From Actinocorallia herbida (GTDB lineage Bacteria > Actinomycetota > Actinomycetes > Streptosporangiales > Streptosporangiaceae), in the NCBI RefSeq assembly GCF_003751225.1, contig NZ_RJKE01000001.1, positions 8,866,001 through 8,930,000 on the forward strand: 64,000 nt of DNA, written 5' to 3'. Positions 8,034-16,947 of this stretch are shown one piece after another (position 1 is the stretch's first letter; every line of letters begins with the position of its first letter). Both the position numbers and the translations under genes were made by a program. Under the pieces are notes generated by a model that was not told the DNA's origin, did no database searches, and was given only the letters and a program-made list of their open reading frames with translations.

Positions 8034-8674
8034 CATGGCCGCTTCCCTACGCAATCACTGACTGAGGAATTCGCGCCCGCCGCTCAGCCTTTCCCGCGCC
8101 GAATCCAGTGGTCCCGCGAAACGCAAGACGCGTTTCGGCCCACCGGAAAGACGAAAGTCCCCGCTTTCCCTCGCGGGATGCGTTCGAGCACCCACGTCCC
8201 GCCGACGGCGACCGACCGTCCAGAACAGGGAGAACGGCACCGCATGGCCGATGACCTGCTTTATCGTGCCCGGTGACCTCTTCCTGCCGCGATGTGCTCC
8301 CGCCTCGTGTCACCCGGCATACTTCGCGCCCCCGAAGATTCCCGCTCGCACGACCGGGGCACGCGACCCCGATCCGTCCCGCCCGGTACGACACTCCCGC
8401 CGCAATGCGGAAACGCCCAGTGCGGCGGCGACACAGTTCGGCATTAACCGATGACGGGCGCGGGCAGAGCCTCCGTCGCTATGCTGCGAGACAGCAAACG
8501 ACCGTTCATGCGCCCCCACCGGGCCTCGATTCGGTCTTTTTCTCTTTGATCTCAGGGAAGGGAGAGAAGCGTGCGGGAGCAGTGTGATGAGCAGACACCT
8601 TCATTCTTTATCCGGAATGTCCTTGACCGCGGCGCGCCGTCCAGATGGGGCGCCGACCCTGCGGGGGACCTCCC
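8034..8674. other. 640-bp intergenic region with hairpins, no supported gene
   Basis: Short open frames on both strands have no family features or consistent Shine-Dalgarno. An 8-bp stem CGAAACGC/GCGTTTCG lies at 8117-8137 with a 5-base loop, followed by a weaker GGAAAG/CTTTCC pair; these may terminate the HAD transcript. The AT-richer stretch at 8530-8620 probably holds the promoter of the downstream cyclase-like gene. Confidence 0.5.
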
Positions 8675-9268
8675 ATGACCGCCGACACTGCCGCGCCGTG
8701 GACGCCGACGGGCTGGTGTCACCTGTTCTCCTGCGACGTGATCTCCTACGGCGACGCGCGGCGGACCGACGAGGTCCAGGGGTTCCTGCGCGACAACATG
8801 TACCGGGCGCTCGAGGCGAGCTTCACCCATGCGCGCATCCCCTACGGCGACATCTATGTTGAGGACCGCGGCGACGGCGTCATCGCGGCCGTCCCCTCCG
8901 GCCACGACCCCGCGCTACTGGTGACCGCGGTGTTCGACGGGCTGAAGGCGCACGTCAAAAGGCGCAACCGGCTGGCCAGCGAGATCGCGCAGATGCGCCT
9001 GCGCGCCGCCGTCCACCTCGGCGTCGCCCGGCACGACGGCCGCGGCCTCGTCGGCACCGACGTCAACCACCTCTGCCGCCTCCTGGACGCCCCGTCGTTC
9101 AAGGAGCTCGTGGGCCGCTCACCCGCACCCGTGTGCCTCATCGCCAGTGAACGCTTCTACGACGACGTCATCCGCAAGGACGTGGGCGTCATCGACGTGG
9201 AGGAGTACCACCACCTCCAGGTCTCCCTCAAAGAGACCGACTGCCCGGCCTGGGTCCGCCGCCCCTGA
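8675..9268 (+). CDS. Class III nucleotidyl-cyclase-like domain protein, probably degenerate
   Basis: 197 aa from ATG 8675 with a GGGGGA Shine-Dalgarno. The order of segments follows the cyclase homology domain: an acidic strand FSCDVISYGD near residue 20, YVEDRGDGVIAAVP (the GDG turn, about 70) and RAAVHLGVARHDGRG followed by VNHLCRL, which matches the VN-xx-AR catalytic stretch. The classical FTDxxGFT start and the lysine are missing, so activity is doubtful; nucleotide sensing or a scaffold role is possible. It stands alone with no linked sensor domain or membrane segment. Similar stand-alone domains occur in actinomycetes. Confidence 0.6.
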   Translation: MTADTAAPWTPTGWCHLFSCDVISYGDARRTDEVQGFLRDNMYRALEASFTHARIPYGDIYVEDRGDGVIAAVPSGHDPALLVTAVFDGLKAHVKRRNRLASEIAQMRLRAAVHLGVARHDGRGLVGTDVNHLCRLLDAPSFKELVGRSPAPVCLIASERFYDDVIRKDVGVIDVEEYHHLQVSLKETDCPAWVRRP

Positions 9269-9429
9269 CCGCCCACCAGCGCGGTTTCCCGGCACCTTCC
9301 CCCGGGAGACCGCGCCCCCGGTCCGCCCCCGCCCACGCCGCCCCCGAGCCGAGCCGAGCACCGAGCCCGCACTCGAGTTCCACCCGCGCCCAAGCCCGGC
9401 ATCGCACACCCGGCGCGAGTCCCAGCGCC

Positions 9430-9665
9430 GCGCGCCGCGACCAGCCCGCGCCCACCGCACATCACTCGCGCGCATTCCGAAACCAGCCCGCGCCCACCGC
9501 GCAGCGGGCGCCTTCCGAAGCCGGCCCATGCCCGGGTGATCAGCACCCGGCGGGACATCCCGAGACCAACCCGCGGCACAGCTCCCACCTGCGCCTTCCG
9601 AAGCCGGCCCACGGCCGGATGATCAACACCCAGCGGCATGTCCCGAGAGCAGCCCGCGCCCAGCG
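9430..9665. repeat. Degenerate tandem GC-rich repeats
   Basis: A unit beginning GCGCCTTCCGAAGCCGGCCC starts at 9508 and again at 9591 (period 83 bp), with about three quarters identity along the unit. Shorter related pieces (ACCAGCCCGCGCCCACCGC) occur at about 9440 and 9482. The whole 9269-9908 gap lacks a convincing gene; open frames here translate to arginine- or glycine-rich low-complexity sequence on every strand. Confidence 0.6.
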
Positions 9666-9908
9666 ATCAGCCCAAGCCCATGGGTCCGGTGACCCGGCGC
9701 GGGGCGGGGCGGGCTCCGGGTGTGGGCGAGCGCCGGGTTCACGGGCGCCGGTTCGGGGACACGTCCAGCGGGTTGGGGGGAACATTGCCGAGTCGTGGGA
9801 GGAGATGTAATCCATTCCGGTAATCCCCTGCAAAGCCGTGCACTCCCGGTTATCGTTTGGTTCCGCTACGGAGTTGTCCGGCTACGGTAAGCGAGCCAAG
9901 GGGGCGGG

Positions 9909-10487
9909 ATGGCGGCGGCGACGATACGGCCCGGCGCGGAGCGGATGGGCGGTGAGTGCGCGGTCATCGCCGGGGACCGGAAGTTCCGGCTGCTCAGAGC
10001 CAGGTTCCAACGACTGGTGATCAGATTCGCCGGGGTCTTCCTCGGCTGGTACCTCCTCTACATAGGGCTGTCCGCGTTCGCACGCGGGTTCATGGCCCAG
10101 AACGTCTTCGGCCATGTGAACGTCGCGCTGGTGCTGGGCGTGCTCCAGTTCGCCTCGACGTTCGGGCTCGCCTGGTACTACTCGCGCTACGCCCGCCTCA
10201 TGCTGGACCCGCTGGCCGCGCAGCTGCGCGCCGAGTCCGAGCACCGGGTGCGCACCGCGGCGTGGCGGCCTGCCGAGGTCCCGCCGGATCTCCAGACCGC
10301 CCCGCAGGCCGAGGTCCCGCCAGGCCGCCAAGCCGCCAGGCCTGCCACGACTCCGTCGAACCAAGCCATGCGGCCGACCGCGATTCCGCCGAACCGCCAA
10401 GCCGCGCGGCCTGCCGCGGTTCCGCCGCAGCCCGCCACGGACCGCCGCGTCGCGGGCCGGGGCGTCCCCGCCGAGGGCGCGTCGTGA
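9909..10487 (+). CDS. DUF485 small membrane protein, partner of the downstream symporter
   Basis: 192 aa; ATG 9909 with GGGGGCGG upstream (ATG 9945 is an alternative). Residues of about 30-105 form the DUF485 domain: RLVIRFAGVFLGWYLLYIGL, the first membrane helix, and a second helix around VLGVLQFASTFGLAWYYSRYA. DUF485 proteins (YjcH type) accompany ActP-like sodium:solute symporters. The C-terminal 80 residues are an unusual Pro/Ala/Arg-rich tail built from imperfect repeats around RQAARPA. Its stop overlaps the symporter GTG by 4 bp (GTGA), implying translational coupling. Confidence 0.82.
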   Translation: MAAATIRPGAERMGGECAVIAGDRKFRLLRARFQRLVIRFAGVFLGWYLLYIGLSAFARGFMAQNVFGHVNVALVLGVLQFASTFGLAWYYSRYARLMLDPLAAQLRAESEHRVRTAAWRPAEVPPDLQTAPQAEVPPGRQAARPATTPSNQAMRPTAIPPNRQAARPAAVPPQPATDRRVAGRGVPAEGAS

Positions 10488-12196
10488 TCGCCGCGGACGG
10501 CAGGATGCTGACCGTGGGGCTGTTCATCGCGTTCATCCTCATCACCCTCGGCATCACGTTCTGGGCCCGCAGCACCACCCGCGGCGCCGACGACTTCTAC
10601 GCCGGCGGCCGCGCCTTCTCCGGCATGCAGAACGGCATCGCGCTCGCCGGGGACTACATGTCGGCGGCCTCGTTCCTCGGCATCGCGGGCCTCATCGCAC
10701 TCTCGGGGTACGACGGCTTCCTGTATTCGATCGGCTTCCTCGTCGCGTGGCTGCTCAGCCTCCTGCTGGTCGAGCTGATGCGCAACGCGGGCCGTTTCAC
10801 CATGGCCGACGTGCTGTCCTACCGGGTCAAGCGGCAGCCCCGGGTACGGACCGCGGCCGCCATCTCCACGGTCGTCGTCTCGGTGTTCTACCTCCTGGCG
10901 CAGATGGTCGGCGCGGGCGCGCTCGTCTCCCTGCTGCTCGGCATCCGGCGCGGCGAGGAGTTCGCCGGAGTCTCCGCCGATGCCGCGCAGGTCCTGACGA
11001 TCGTCGTGGTCGGCGCCGTCATGGTCTTCTACGTCATGTTCGGCGGGATGAAGGCCACCACCTGGGTGCAGATCATCAAGGCGGTCCTGCTGGTCGCCAG
11101 CACGGTCGTGCTGACGGTGCTGGTGCTCAGCCGCTTCGGCTTCAACCCGAGCGCGATGCTCGGCTCCGCCGCCGACGCCAGCGCCCGTCCCGAGGGCTTC
11201 CTGCAGCCCGGCGGCCGCTACGGCCAGGACATCGAGGGCGACGTCTTCCGCTCGGTGCTCAACAAGCTGGACTTCCTCAGCCTCGCGCTCGCCCTCGTGC
11301 TCGGCACGGCGGGCCTCCCGCACATCGTCGGCCGCTTCTTCACCGTCCCCGACGCGCGGGCCGCCCGCCGCTCGGTGAACTGGGCGATCGGCCTGGTCGG
11401 CGGGTTCTATCTGATGACGCTCGCGCTCGGGTTCGGCGCCGCCGCGATCGTCGGGCACGAGGCGATCACCGAGCAGGACCCGGCAGGGAACACCGCGGCC
11501 CTCCAGCTCGCGCACGCGCTCGGCACCCACTTCGGCGGGCAGATCGGCGGCGACATCCTTCTCGCGTTCATCGGCGCGGTCGCCTTCGCCACCATCCTGG
11601 CCGTGGTCTCCGGGCTGGTACTCGCCTCCTCGACCTCCCTCGCGCACGACTTCTTCGGCCATGTGCTGATGTTCGGGCGGCCCCGGGAGTCCCAGGAGGT
11701 CGCGGTGGCGCGGGTCTCCGCCTTCGTCATCGGCGCCCTGGCCATACTGCTGGCGATCATCGCGCGGAACCTCAACGTGGCGTTCCTCGTGGCCCTCGCC
11801 TTCGCCATGGCCGCGTCGGCCAACCTCCCGGCGATCGTGCTGTCCCTGTTCTGGCGGCGCTTCACCTCGGCGGGCGCCGTCGCGGGCATCTACGGCGGCC
11901 TCGGCGGCTCGCTCGTGCTCGTCGCCTTCTCGCCGGTCGTCTCGGGCAAGGTCGACCCTCTGACGGGGCAGAGCCTCTCGCTCCTGCCCGCGGGCCTCGA
12001 CTTCGCCGTCTTCCCGCTGGAGAACCCCGGCCTGGTCTCCATCCCGTTCGGCTTCCTCTGCGCGATCGTCGGCACCCTGTTCAGCTCCGAACGCCCCGAA
12101 CCCTCCGCCTACGACGAGCTGTCCGTCCGCTCCCTGACCGGCGTCGGCTCCCACCGACCGCCGTCCCGTGCTCCCAGACACCAGCGCACCCCCTGA
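10484..12196 (+). CDS. Sodium:solute symporter, ActP/acetate-permease-like
   Basis: 570 aa from GTG 10484, which overlaps the DUF485 stop. Motifs of the SSS family are clear: SGMQNGIALAGDYMSAASFLG near residue 45, GTAGLPHIVGRFFTV around 280, and about 13 hydrophobic segments. The DYMSAASFLGI signature and DUF485 neighbour match the ActP (acetate/glycolate) group; pyruvate or other monocarboxylates are possible substrates. It acts in the cytoplasmic membrane. The frame stays open well upstream of the true start because it overlaps the DUF485 gene in another frame. Confidence 0.88.
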   Translation: MIAADGRMLTVGLFIAFILITLGITFWARSTTRGADDFYAGGRAFSGMQNGIALAGDYMSAASFLGIAGLIALSGYDGFLYSIGFLVAWLLSLLLVELMRNAGRFTMADVLSYRVKRQPRVRTAAAISTVVVSVFYLLAQMVGAGALVSLLLGIRRGEEFAGVSADAAQVLTIVVVGAVMVFYVMFGGMKATTWVQIIKAVLLVASTVVLTVLVLSRFGFNPSAMLGSAADASARPEGFLQPGGRYGQDIEGDVFRSVLNKLDFLSLALALVLGTAGLPHIVGRFFTVPDARAARRSVNWAIGLVGGFYLMTLALGFGAAAIVGHEAITEQDPAGNTAALQLAHALGTHFGGQIGGDILLAFIGAVAFATILAVVSGLVLASSTSLAHDFFGHVLMFGRPRESQEVAVARVSAFVIGALAILLAIIARNLNVAFLVALAFAMAASANLPAIVLSLFWRRFTSAGAVAGIYGGLGGSLVLVAFSPVVSGKVDPLTGQSLSLLPAGLDFAVFPLENPGLVSIPFGFLCAIVGTLFSSERPEPSAYDELSVRSLTGVGSHRPPSRAPRHQRTP

Positions 12197-12233
12197 CCCG
12201 ACCGCACCCGACCGCGCCGCGCCTCGCGACCCC

Positions 12234-12266
12234 CGTGTGCCCGACGTCCGCGACGTCGGGCACACG
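12234..12266. terminator. Perfect 15-bp hairpin after the symporter gene
   Basis: Arms CGTGTGCCCGACGTC (12234-12248) and its exact complement (12252-12266) flank a 3-base loop. It lies 38 bp after the symporter stop with no T run, which is usual for high-GC actinomycete terminators. Confidence 0.75.
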
Positions 12267-12383
12267 CGTTTCCGGGGTCTCGCGCCCGGCCTGACGAGCA
12301 CAGATTACGCTGCGCGACAAGACCTCACCGAGAATATTTTCGATCTGTGGATAACTTCGCGGGCCGCCGGTTAACGTCGCCGA

Positions 12384-12809
12384 ATGAAGGCGATGTGGAC
12401 CGTCGGGCCAGGTGTGCTGCTCCTGCCGTCAGGTCTGGCGATCCGCGGCCGGGGCCTGCGCCGTCGCGTCCAGGAGGGCGGGGAGCAGCCCGATTTCGGG
12501 GTCTACCTCCTCGGCCGACCGCCCGAGACCTCCTGGGAGAGCCGCTGGGTGCGGTGCCCTGACTTCCGCTCGCCCGCCGACCCCGCGGACGCCCGCGCCG
12601 CGTTCCGCCTCGCGCTCGAACGCGCCGGCGACCGTCGTGTCGAGGTCGGGTGCGGAGGCGGCGTGGGACGGACCGGCCTCGCGCTCGCCTGCCTGGCCGT
12701 CCTCGACGGGGTCCCCGCGGAGGAGGCCGTCGCCTACGTCCGAGCGCGCTATCACCCGCGGGCGGTCGAGACCCCGTGGCAGCGGCGGTTCGTCCTGCGT
12801 TTCGGCTGA
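12384..12809 (+). CDS. Protein-tyrosine-phosphatase-like protein
   Basis: 141 aa, ATG 12384. The P-loop GCGGGVGRTGLA fits the CX5R(T) signature (Cys nucleophile about residue 89, Arg about 95) of small dual-specificity/tyrosine phosphatases. The usual general-acid Asp may be the D in VRCPDFRSP. A TTAACGT box 7 bp before the ATG indicates a leaderless promoter. A perfect DnaA-box-like 9-mer lies at 12346-12354. The complete coding region except its first 45 bp is overlapped by the convergent frame at 12429-13511. Confidence 0.75.
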   Translation: MKAMWTVGPGVLLLPSGLAIRGRGLRRRVQEGGEQPDFGVYLLGRPPETSWESRWVRCPDFRSPADPADARAAFRLALERAGDRRVEVGCGGGVGRTGLALACLAVLDGVPAEEAVAYVRARYHPRAVETPWQRRFVLRFG

Positions 12810-13511
12810 ACCGGCGAGCCGGGCCCCGCTGTCCCAGAGCTTGAGACACGACAGCAGGAGCTTGGGGTCCTTGTAGGTGCGGGCGCACTCCTCGTCGGCG
12901 GTCAGATACCTGCGTTTCTTCTTCTTCGGCTTCCGCACCGGCTGCGCGCTCGGCCGTGCCTGCTCGGGCGTCGCACGCGGGCGCGGCGGCGCGGGTTCCG
13001 GTGCCGTCGACGCCCGCGGCTTCGGTGGCGCGGGCGGCTTCGGCCGGGCCGCCTTCTCCGGGCGCGGCCGGTGCCGCAAGGCGTCCTGCGCGTCGCCGAG
13101 GCCGACGGGATCCTCAGGATCGACGGAGTCATCGGGGAACGCGTCGATGACGATCGGACCGCTCGACGGCGTCGCGGTGCCGTCGGCCAAAGCCGGCAGC
13201 ACCGGATTGGGCTTGGACGGCTCGGTCGGCGTGTAGTCGACGACCACGGGAGGCCCCGGCTCCGTCCGGTCTGCCGTCGGCCGGGCAGGGGCGCCCCGCG
13301 GCGCGGCGGGCGTGGGCGGCGGGTCGAGGACGAAGGTCCAGAAGAGCACCGCGCTTCCGGAGAGGAGGGCCGTCGAGGTCGCGGCACGCAAGGCGAGGTC
13401 GATCCTTCGGCGGACCTTGGCACGGTGGTCCAGTTCGTCCCGGCACCAGCGCGGCAGTTCGGGGTCCGGGACCGGGTCCGGGGTGGTCTCCATCGAGGCG
13501 TAGACGTCCAT
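12429..13511 (-). CDS. Hypothetical single-pass membrane protein with proline-rich tail
   Basis: Up to 360 aa from ATG 13511. The short N-terminus (DPELPRWCRDELDHRAKVRRR) precedes one membrane helix at about residues 43-63 (TSTALLSGSAVLFWTFVL), then a Pro/Ala/Arg-rich extracytoplasmic region, a KPKKKKRRYLT basic patch and a small conserved-looking end (ECARTYKDPKLLLSCLKLW). The last 127 codons are antisense to the phosphatase gene, because no stop occurs before 12431. This tail is likely not selected as protein, or the true end is shorter in relatives. No function is proposed. Confidence 0.55.
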   Translation of the reverse strand: MDVYASMETTPDPVPDPELPRWCRDELDHRAKVRRRIDLALRAATSTALLSGSAVLFWTFVLDPPPTPAAPRGAPARPTADRTEPGPPVVVDYTPTEPSKPNPVLPALADGTATPSSGPIVIDAFPDDSVDPEDPVGLGDAQDALRHRPRPEKAARPKPPAPPKPRASTAPEPAPPRPRATPEQARPSAQPVRKPKKKKRRYLTADEECARTYKDPKLLLSCLKLWDSGARLAGSAETQDEPPLPRGLDRPRVIARSDVGDGLLRGDPVEDGQAGEREAGPSHAASAPDLDTTVAGAFEREAERGAGVRGVGGRAEVRAPHPAALPGGLGRSAEEVDPEIGLLPALLDATAQAPAADRQT

Positions 13512-13603
13512 GCGGGCGACCCAATCAACGGCCGCGGCGACCCGCGCCCCACTTGGAACGACGATTACCGGGCCTGCGCGCTCCCTCGGGCTAGCGTGCG
13601 GAG

Positions 13604-14227
13604 ATGGCCACGTTCAGGGAGTCGGAGCGGCTCGTCAACTTCACCGACGCGGTCGTCGCGATCGCCCTCACGCTCCTGGTCCTTCCGCTCGTCGACGCGG
13701 TGGGCGAGGGCGCGGACCAGAGCGGCGGCGCGCGTGAGTTCCTCACGACCAACCGCCGGGCCATCTTCGGGTTCCTGCTGAGCTTCGTCGTCATCGCCCG
13801 GTTGTGGATGGTCCACCACCAACTGTTCCACCATGTCCGCGCCTACGACCGACGGCTGATGCTCTGGAACCTCGCCTGGGTGCTCACGATCGTGGTGATC
13901 CCCTTCCCGACGGAGATGACCAGCACGTACGAGACGGACGACAGGTTCACCGCGGGCGTCTACATCGGCACGATCCTCGCGGCGAGCGCCTGCCAGACCG
14001 TCATGGCGATCGCCATCCGCCGCACGCCCGACATCCAGCGTCCGGGCCTGCCGCTCACCCGGGACGACCTCCTCGGCTCCGTGACGGCGACGTGCCTTCT
14101 GGCGCTCGCGCTCGCGGTGTCCTCGACCGTCCCGGGCGTCACGTACTACGCCCTGCTCTTGCTCTTCCTGTCCCCGGTCGTCATGCGCGTCCTCACGCGC
14201 GGCGAGGACCCGGCTCGGACTGCCTGA
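13604..14227 (+). CDS. TMEM175-family (DUF1211) potassium-channel-like membrane protein
   Basis: 207 aa, six hydrophobic segments. The first helix carries RLVNFTDAVVAIALTLLV, the bacterial TMEM175 filter-type signature (usually FSDAVxAIAxT; here T replaces S). Bacterial TMEM175 proteins form tetrameric K+-permeable channels in the membrane. TAGCGT at 13590-13595 lies 8 bases before ATG 13604, suggesting a leaderless mRNA. The last 82 bp overlap the convergent SDR gene. Confidence 0.82.
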   Translation: MATFRESERLVNFTDAVVAIALTLLVLPLVDAVGEGADQSGGAREFLTTNRRAIFGFLLSFVVIARLWMVHHQLFHHVRAYDRRLMLWNLAWVLTIVVIPFPTEMTSTYETDDRFTAGVYIGTILAASACQTVMAIAIRRTPDIQRPGLPLTRDDLLGSVTATCLLALALAVSSTVPGVTYYALLLLFLSPVVMRVLTRGEDPARTA

Positions 14228-15681
14228 CGCGCGGCGGCCTTGACGATGTTCTGCGGCATCCTGCCGAAGATGATCCCGTGGAACGGGGTCAGGGCCTTCC
14301 AGTAGAGGTGACCGAGGAGGCCACGCGGGTGGAAGACGGCCCTCTGGCGCAGCAGCGTACGGCCGTGCGCCTCGTGGACGCTCAGCTCCAGCCAGGCGAG
14401 GCCGGGAAGCATCATCTCCGCGCGCAGCCGGAGCAGAGAGCCGGGGACGACCTCCTCCACACGCCAGAAATCCAGCGCGTCCCCTACCCGCAATCGCTCG
14501 GGATCGCGCCTACCGCGCCGCAGCCCCACGCCGCCGACGAGCCGGTCAAGGAAGCCCCGCAGCCTCCAGGCGACGGGGAGGGAGTACCACCCGTTGTCCC
14601 CGCCGATGCCTTCTATGACGGTCCAGACGACGGCGGCCGGCGCCTCCGTGACGGCGACGCGCTCCTCCACGTAGAGGCTGCCGCCCGCCCAATCGGGGTC
14701 GCTCGGCAGCGGGTCGCTGGGCCGTCCCGGGATCGAGGCCGACGACCACCTGGTCGCCACCGACGCCTCGCGAATGCGCCGCAGCGCGAGTTCCACGGAC
14801 TCGTCGAAGCCGATGAGTCCTTCCGGCGGGTCCGGGACCAGGGCGCGGATCGCGTGGTCGCGGCACACCACCTCGGTCCGCAGGCCCTCCACCAGCGGAC
14901 GGGCGATGGCCCTGGGGACGGGCGTCACCAGCCCCACCCAGTGGCTGGACAGGGACGGCGACAGTACGGGCACCGGGATGATGAGCCGTTTCGGCAGCCC
15001 CGCTATGGCGGCGTACCGCTGCATCATCTCCTCATAGGTGAGCACATCGGGCCCTCCGATATCGAAGGAGCCGCGCACTATGCCCGGGATGTTCGCGCAC
15101 GCCGTGAGGTAGCGCAGGACGTCCCGCACGGCTATCGGCTGGATCCTGGTGTGCACCCACCTGGGCGTCACCATGGCGGGCAGCCGCTCGGTCAGGTAGC
15201 GCAGCATCTCGAAGGAGGCTGAGCCGGAACCGATGATCGTCGCGGCGCGCAGCACGATCGCGGGCGACTCCCCGGCGAGCAGGATCTCGCCGACCTCGTT
15301 GCGGGAGCGCAGGTGCGGGGAGACCTCCCTGCCCGCGCCGAGGCCGCCCAGGTAGACGATGCGGGTCACTCCGGCCCGTGCCGCGGCCGCCGCGAACGTC
15401 CAGGCCGCCTCGCGGTCGCGTTCTTCGAAGTCGCGGCCCGAGCCCATCGCGTGCACGAGGTAGTAGGCGACGTCCATGCCGTCCAGGGCCGCGCCGATCG
15501 CGGCGGATTCCAGGACGTCGGCCTTGACGGTTTCGACGTCGCCCGCCCAGGGCTGGCCGCGCAGGTTCTCCGGCCGGCGGGCGGCGCACCGCACGGTGTG
15601 CCCGGCCGCGAGCAGTTCGGGCACCAACCGCCCGCCGATGTAGCCGGACGCCCCCGTCACCAGGACCCGCATGCCCCTCAC
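14146..15681 (-). CDS. NAD(P)-dependent epimerase-type SDR fused to DUF2867 domain
   Basis: 511 aa; GTG 15681 or ATG 15672 as start. The N-terminal atypical SDR domain begins MRVLVTGASGYIGGRLV (GxxGYIG) and contains VAYYLVHAM. From about residue 335 a START-like DUF2867 domain follows (WTVIEGIGGDNGWYSLPVAWRLRG). Proteins of this layout are common in actinomycetes and annotated as SDR oxidoreductases; the substrate is unknown but the START-like fold suggests a lipophilic ligand. The C-terminal codons overlap the TMEM175 gene tail to tail. Confidence 0.85.
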   Translation of the reverse strand: MRGMRVLVTGASGYIGGRLVPELLAAGHTVRCAARRPENLRGQPWAGDVETVKADVLESAAIGAALDGMDVAYYLVHAMGSGRDFEERDREAAWTFAAAAARAGVTRIVYLGGLGAGREVSPHLRSRNEVGEILLAGESPAIVLRAATIIGSGSASFEMLRYLTERLPAMVTPRWVHTRIQPIAVRDVLRYLTACANIPGIVRGSFDIGGPDVLTYEEMMQRYAAIAGLPKRLIIPVPVLSPSLSSHWVGLVTPVPRAIARPLVEGLRTEVVCRDHAIRALVPDPPEGLIGFDESVELALRRIREASVATRWSSASIPGRPSDPLPSDPDWAGGSLYVEERVAVTEAPAAVVWTVIEGIGGDNGWYSLPVAWRLRGFLDRLVGGVGLRRGRRDPERLRVGDALDFWRVEEVVPGSLLRLRAEMMLPGLAWLELSVHEAHGRTLLRQRAVFHPRGLLGHLYWKALTPFHGIIFGRMPQNIVKAAARQAVRAGSSPRVRTRMTTGDRKSKSRA

Positions 15682-15786
15682 CCCTCATACGTGGAGTACC
15701 AGGACATCAACTCTAAGTCACGACACATCACCAGATCCGGATGGGGCCCCGGTGCCGTCTCAGGGTGACGGCACCTGGTCCAAGGC

Positions 15787-16674
15787 TCAGCCGTCAGACG
15801 TCGTCAGAACGGCCAGGGCAAGGGCGAGGACCGCGAGTCCGGCCCAGGACAGCGGCGGAAGGTACTCGTCCAAGACGACGACCCCAAGGAGGGCCGCCAC
15901 AGCGGGCTCGGAGAGGGTGAGGACCGTGGCCGTCTCCGCCGAGGTGTTCCGCAGGCCGATCCCGAAGAGCCGGTACGCCAGGAAGCTGGTGAAGAAGGCC
16001 AGGTAGACGGTGATGGAGAGGCCCGCGCCCGTGGCGATCCAGCCGGGTCCGGTGGCGAGCACTACGGGCAGGACCAGCAGGGCCGCCCCGCCGAACATCA
16101 CCCCCATGACGGGGCTCGACGCCTCTCCCTCGGAGATGAGCCGGCCCGCAATGAGCGAATAGGCCGCGTAGGACGCCCCGGCGACCAGCGCGAGAGCGAC
16201 CCCGACGAGATCCACCCGGGCACCGGACCCGTCGAGCGCGGGCCCGAGCACGAGGGCGCCGCATCCGGCGACCGCCGCGCCGGTGGCCCACATCCAGCGG
16301 GCCGACGGGCGGCCGTGCCCGAGGCACCAGCCGAGCAGCCCGGCGAACACCGGGGCGCTGCCGAGCGCGATGACCGTGGCGACGGCGACGCCCGTCATCG
16401 ACACGGCCGGGTAGAACGTCACCGGGTAGCCCGCGACGGTCACCGCGCCGAGGAGCAGCCGCACCTTGCGCGCCGGGGTTCCGCCTACCGCCAGGCGAAG
16501 CGAACCCCGCGTGGTGAGGAACAGCAAGAGGCCGCCGAGCACCAGCGCGGCCGACCCGACGGCCGCGGCGTCGGCCCCGGCGGGCGCGAACGACGCGGCG
16601 GTCCCCGTGGTCCCCCACAGGATCCCGGCGGCGAGGATCGGCATCGGTCCCGAGAGCAGACGCGCCGCGGGCAT
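15787..16674 (-). CDS. EamA/DMT-superfamily transporter
   Basis: 295 aa from ATG 16674; the frame is open to an ATG at 16770, but the extra residues are hydrophilic and non-conserved. Ten hydrophobic helices form two EamA repeats (AAGILWGTTGTAASF at the start and VALALVAGASYAAYSLI in the second). Members export or import small metabolites such as amino acids or drugs; specificity cannot be predicted. The end SEPAVAALLGVVVLDEYL is typical of RhaT/YdcZ-like DMT proteins. Confidence 0.87.
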   Translation of the reverse strand: MPAARLLSGPMPILAAGILWGTTGTAASFAPAGADAAAVGSAALVLGGLLLFLTTRGSLRLAVGGTPARKVRLLLGAVTVAGYPVTFYPAVSMTGVAVATVIALGSAPVFAGLLGWCLGHGRPSARWMWATGAAVAGCGALVLGPALDGSGARVDLVGVALALVAGASYAAYSLIAGRLISEGEASSPVMGVMFGGAALLVLPVVLATGPGWIATGAGLSITVYLAFFTSFLAYRLFGIGLRNTSAETATVLTLSEPAVAALLGVVVLDEYLPPLSWAGLAVLALALAVLTTSDG

Positions 16675-16947
16675 GGGCGAAGAGCGGGGAAGGGAATCCT
16701 GATTCTGCACGAATGAACTTTCCGTCTCGAAGCTGTGGAGGGAAGGAGACGGACGGCACGCGAAAGACACCGGCCCGCTTGGCCGGTCTTCACCGAAAAG
16801 GCGTCAGCCTGCTGCGTCCGTCAGACGACGAGAGGCGGAAGCACCACGTGCCAGTACTTGTGCACGACAGAAGAATAGGCGCTTTCCCGGCCCCAGGCCC
16901 AGAACGGACTGGTGGATGGCCTTAGGGGACGCACTCGTTCCCCCTCC

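Noticed and set aside
8047-8587. Short frames on both strands in the gap before the cyclase-like gene
   Set aside because: No Shine-Dalgarno, no family features, and irregular codon use.
9119-9833. Gly/Arg-rich frames on the minus strand
   Set aside because: They read through GC-rich repeats and the 3' part of the cyclase-like gene; low-complexity only.
10187-12301. 704-codon open frame on the minus strand
   Set aside because: Antisense to the sodium:solute symporter; composition is Arg/Asp/Glu/His-rich shadow sequence.
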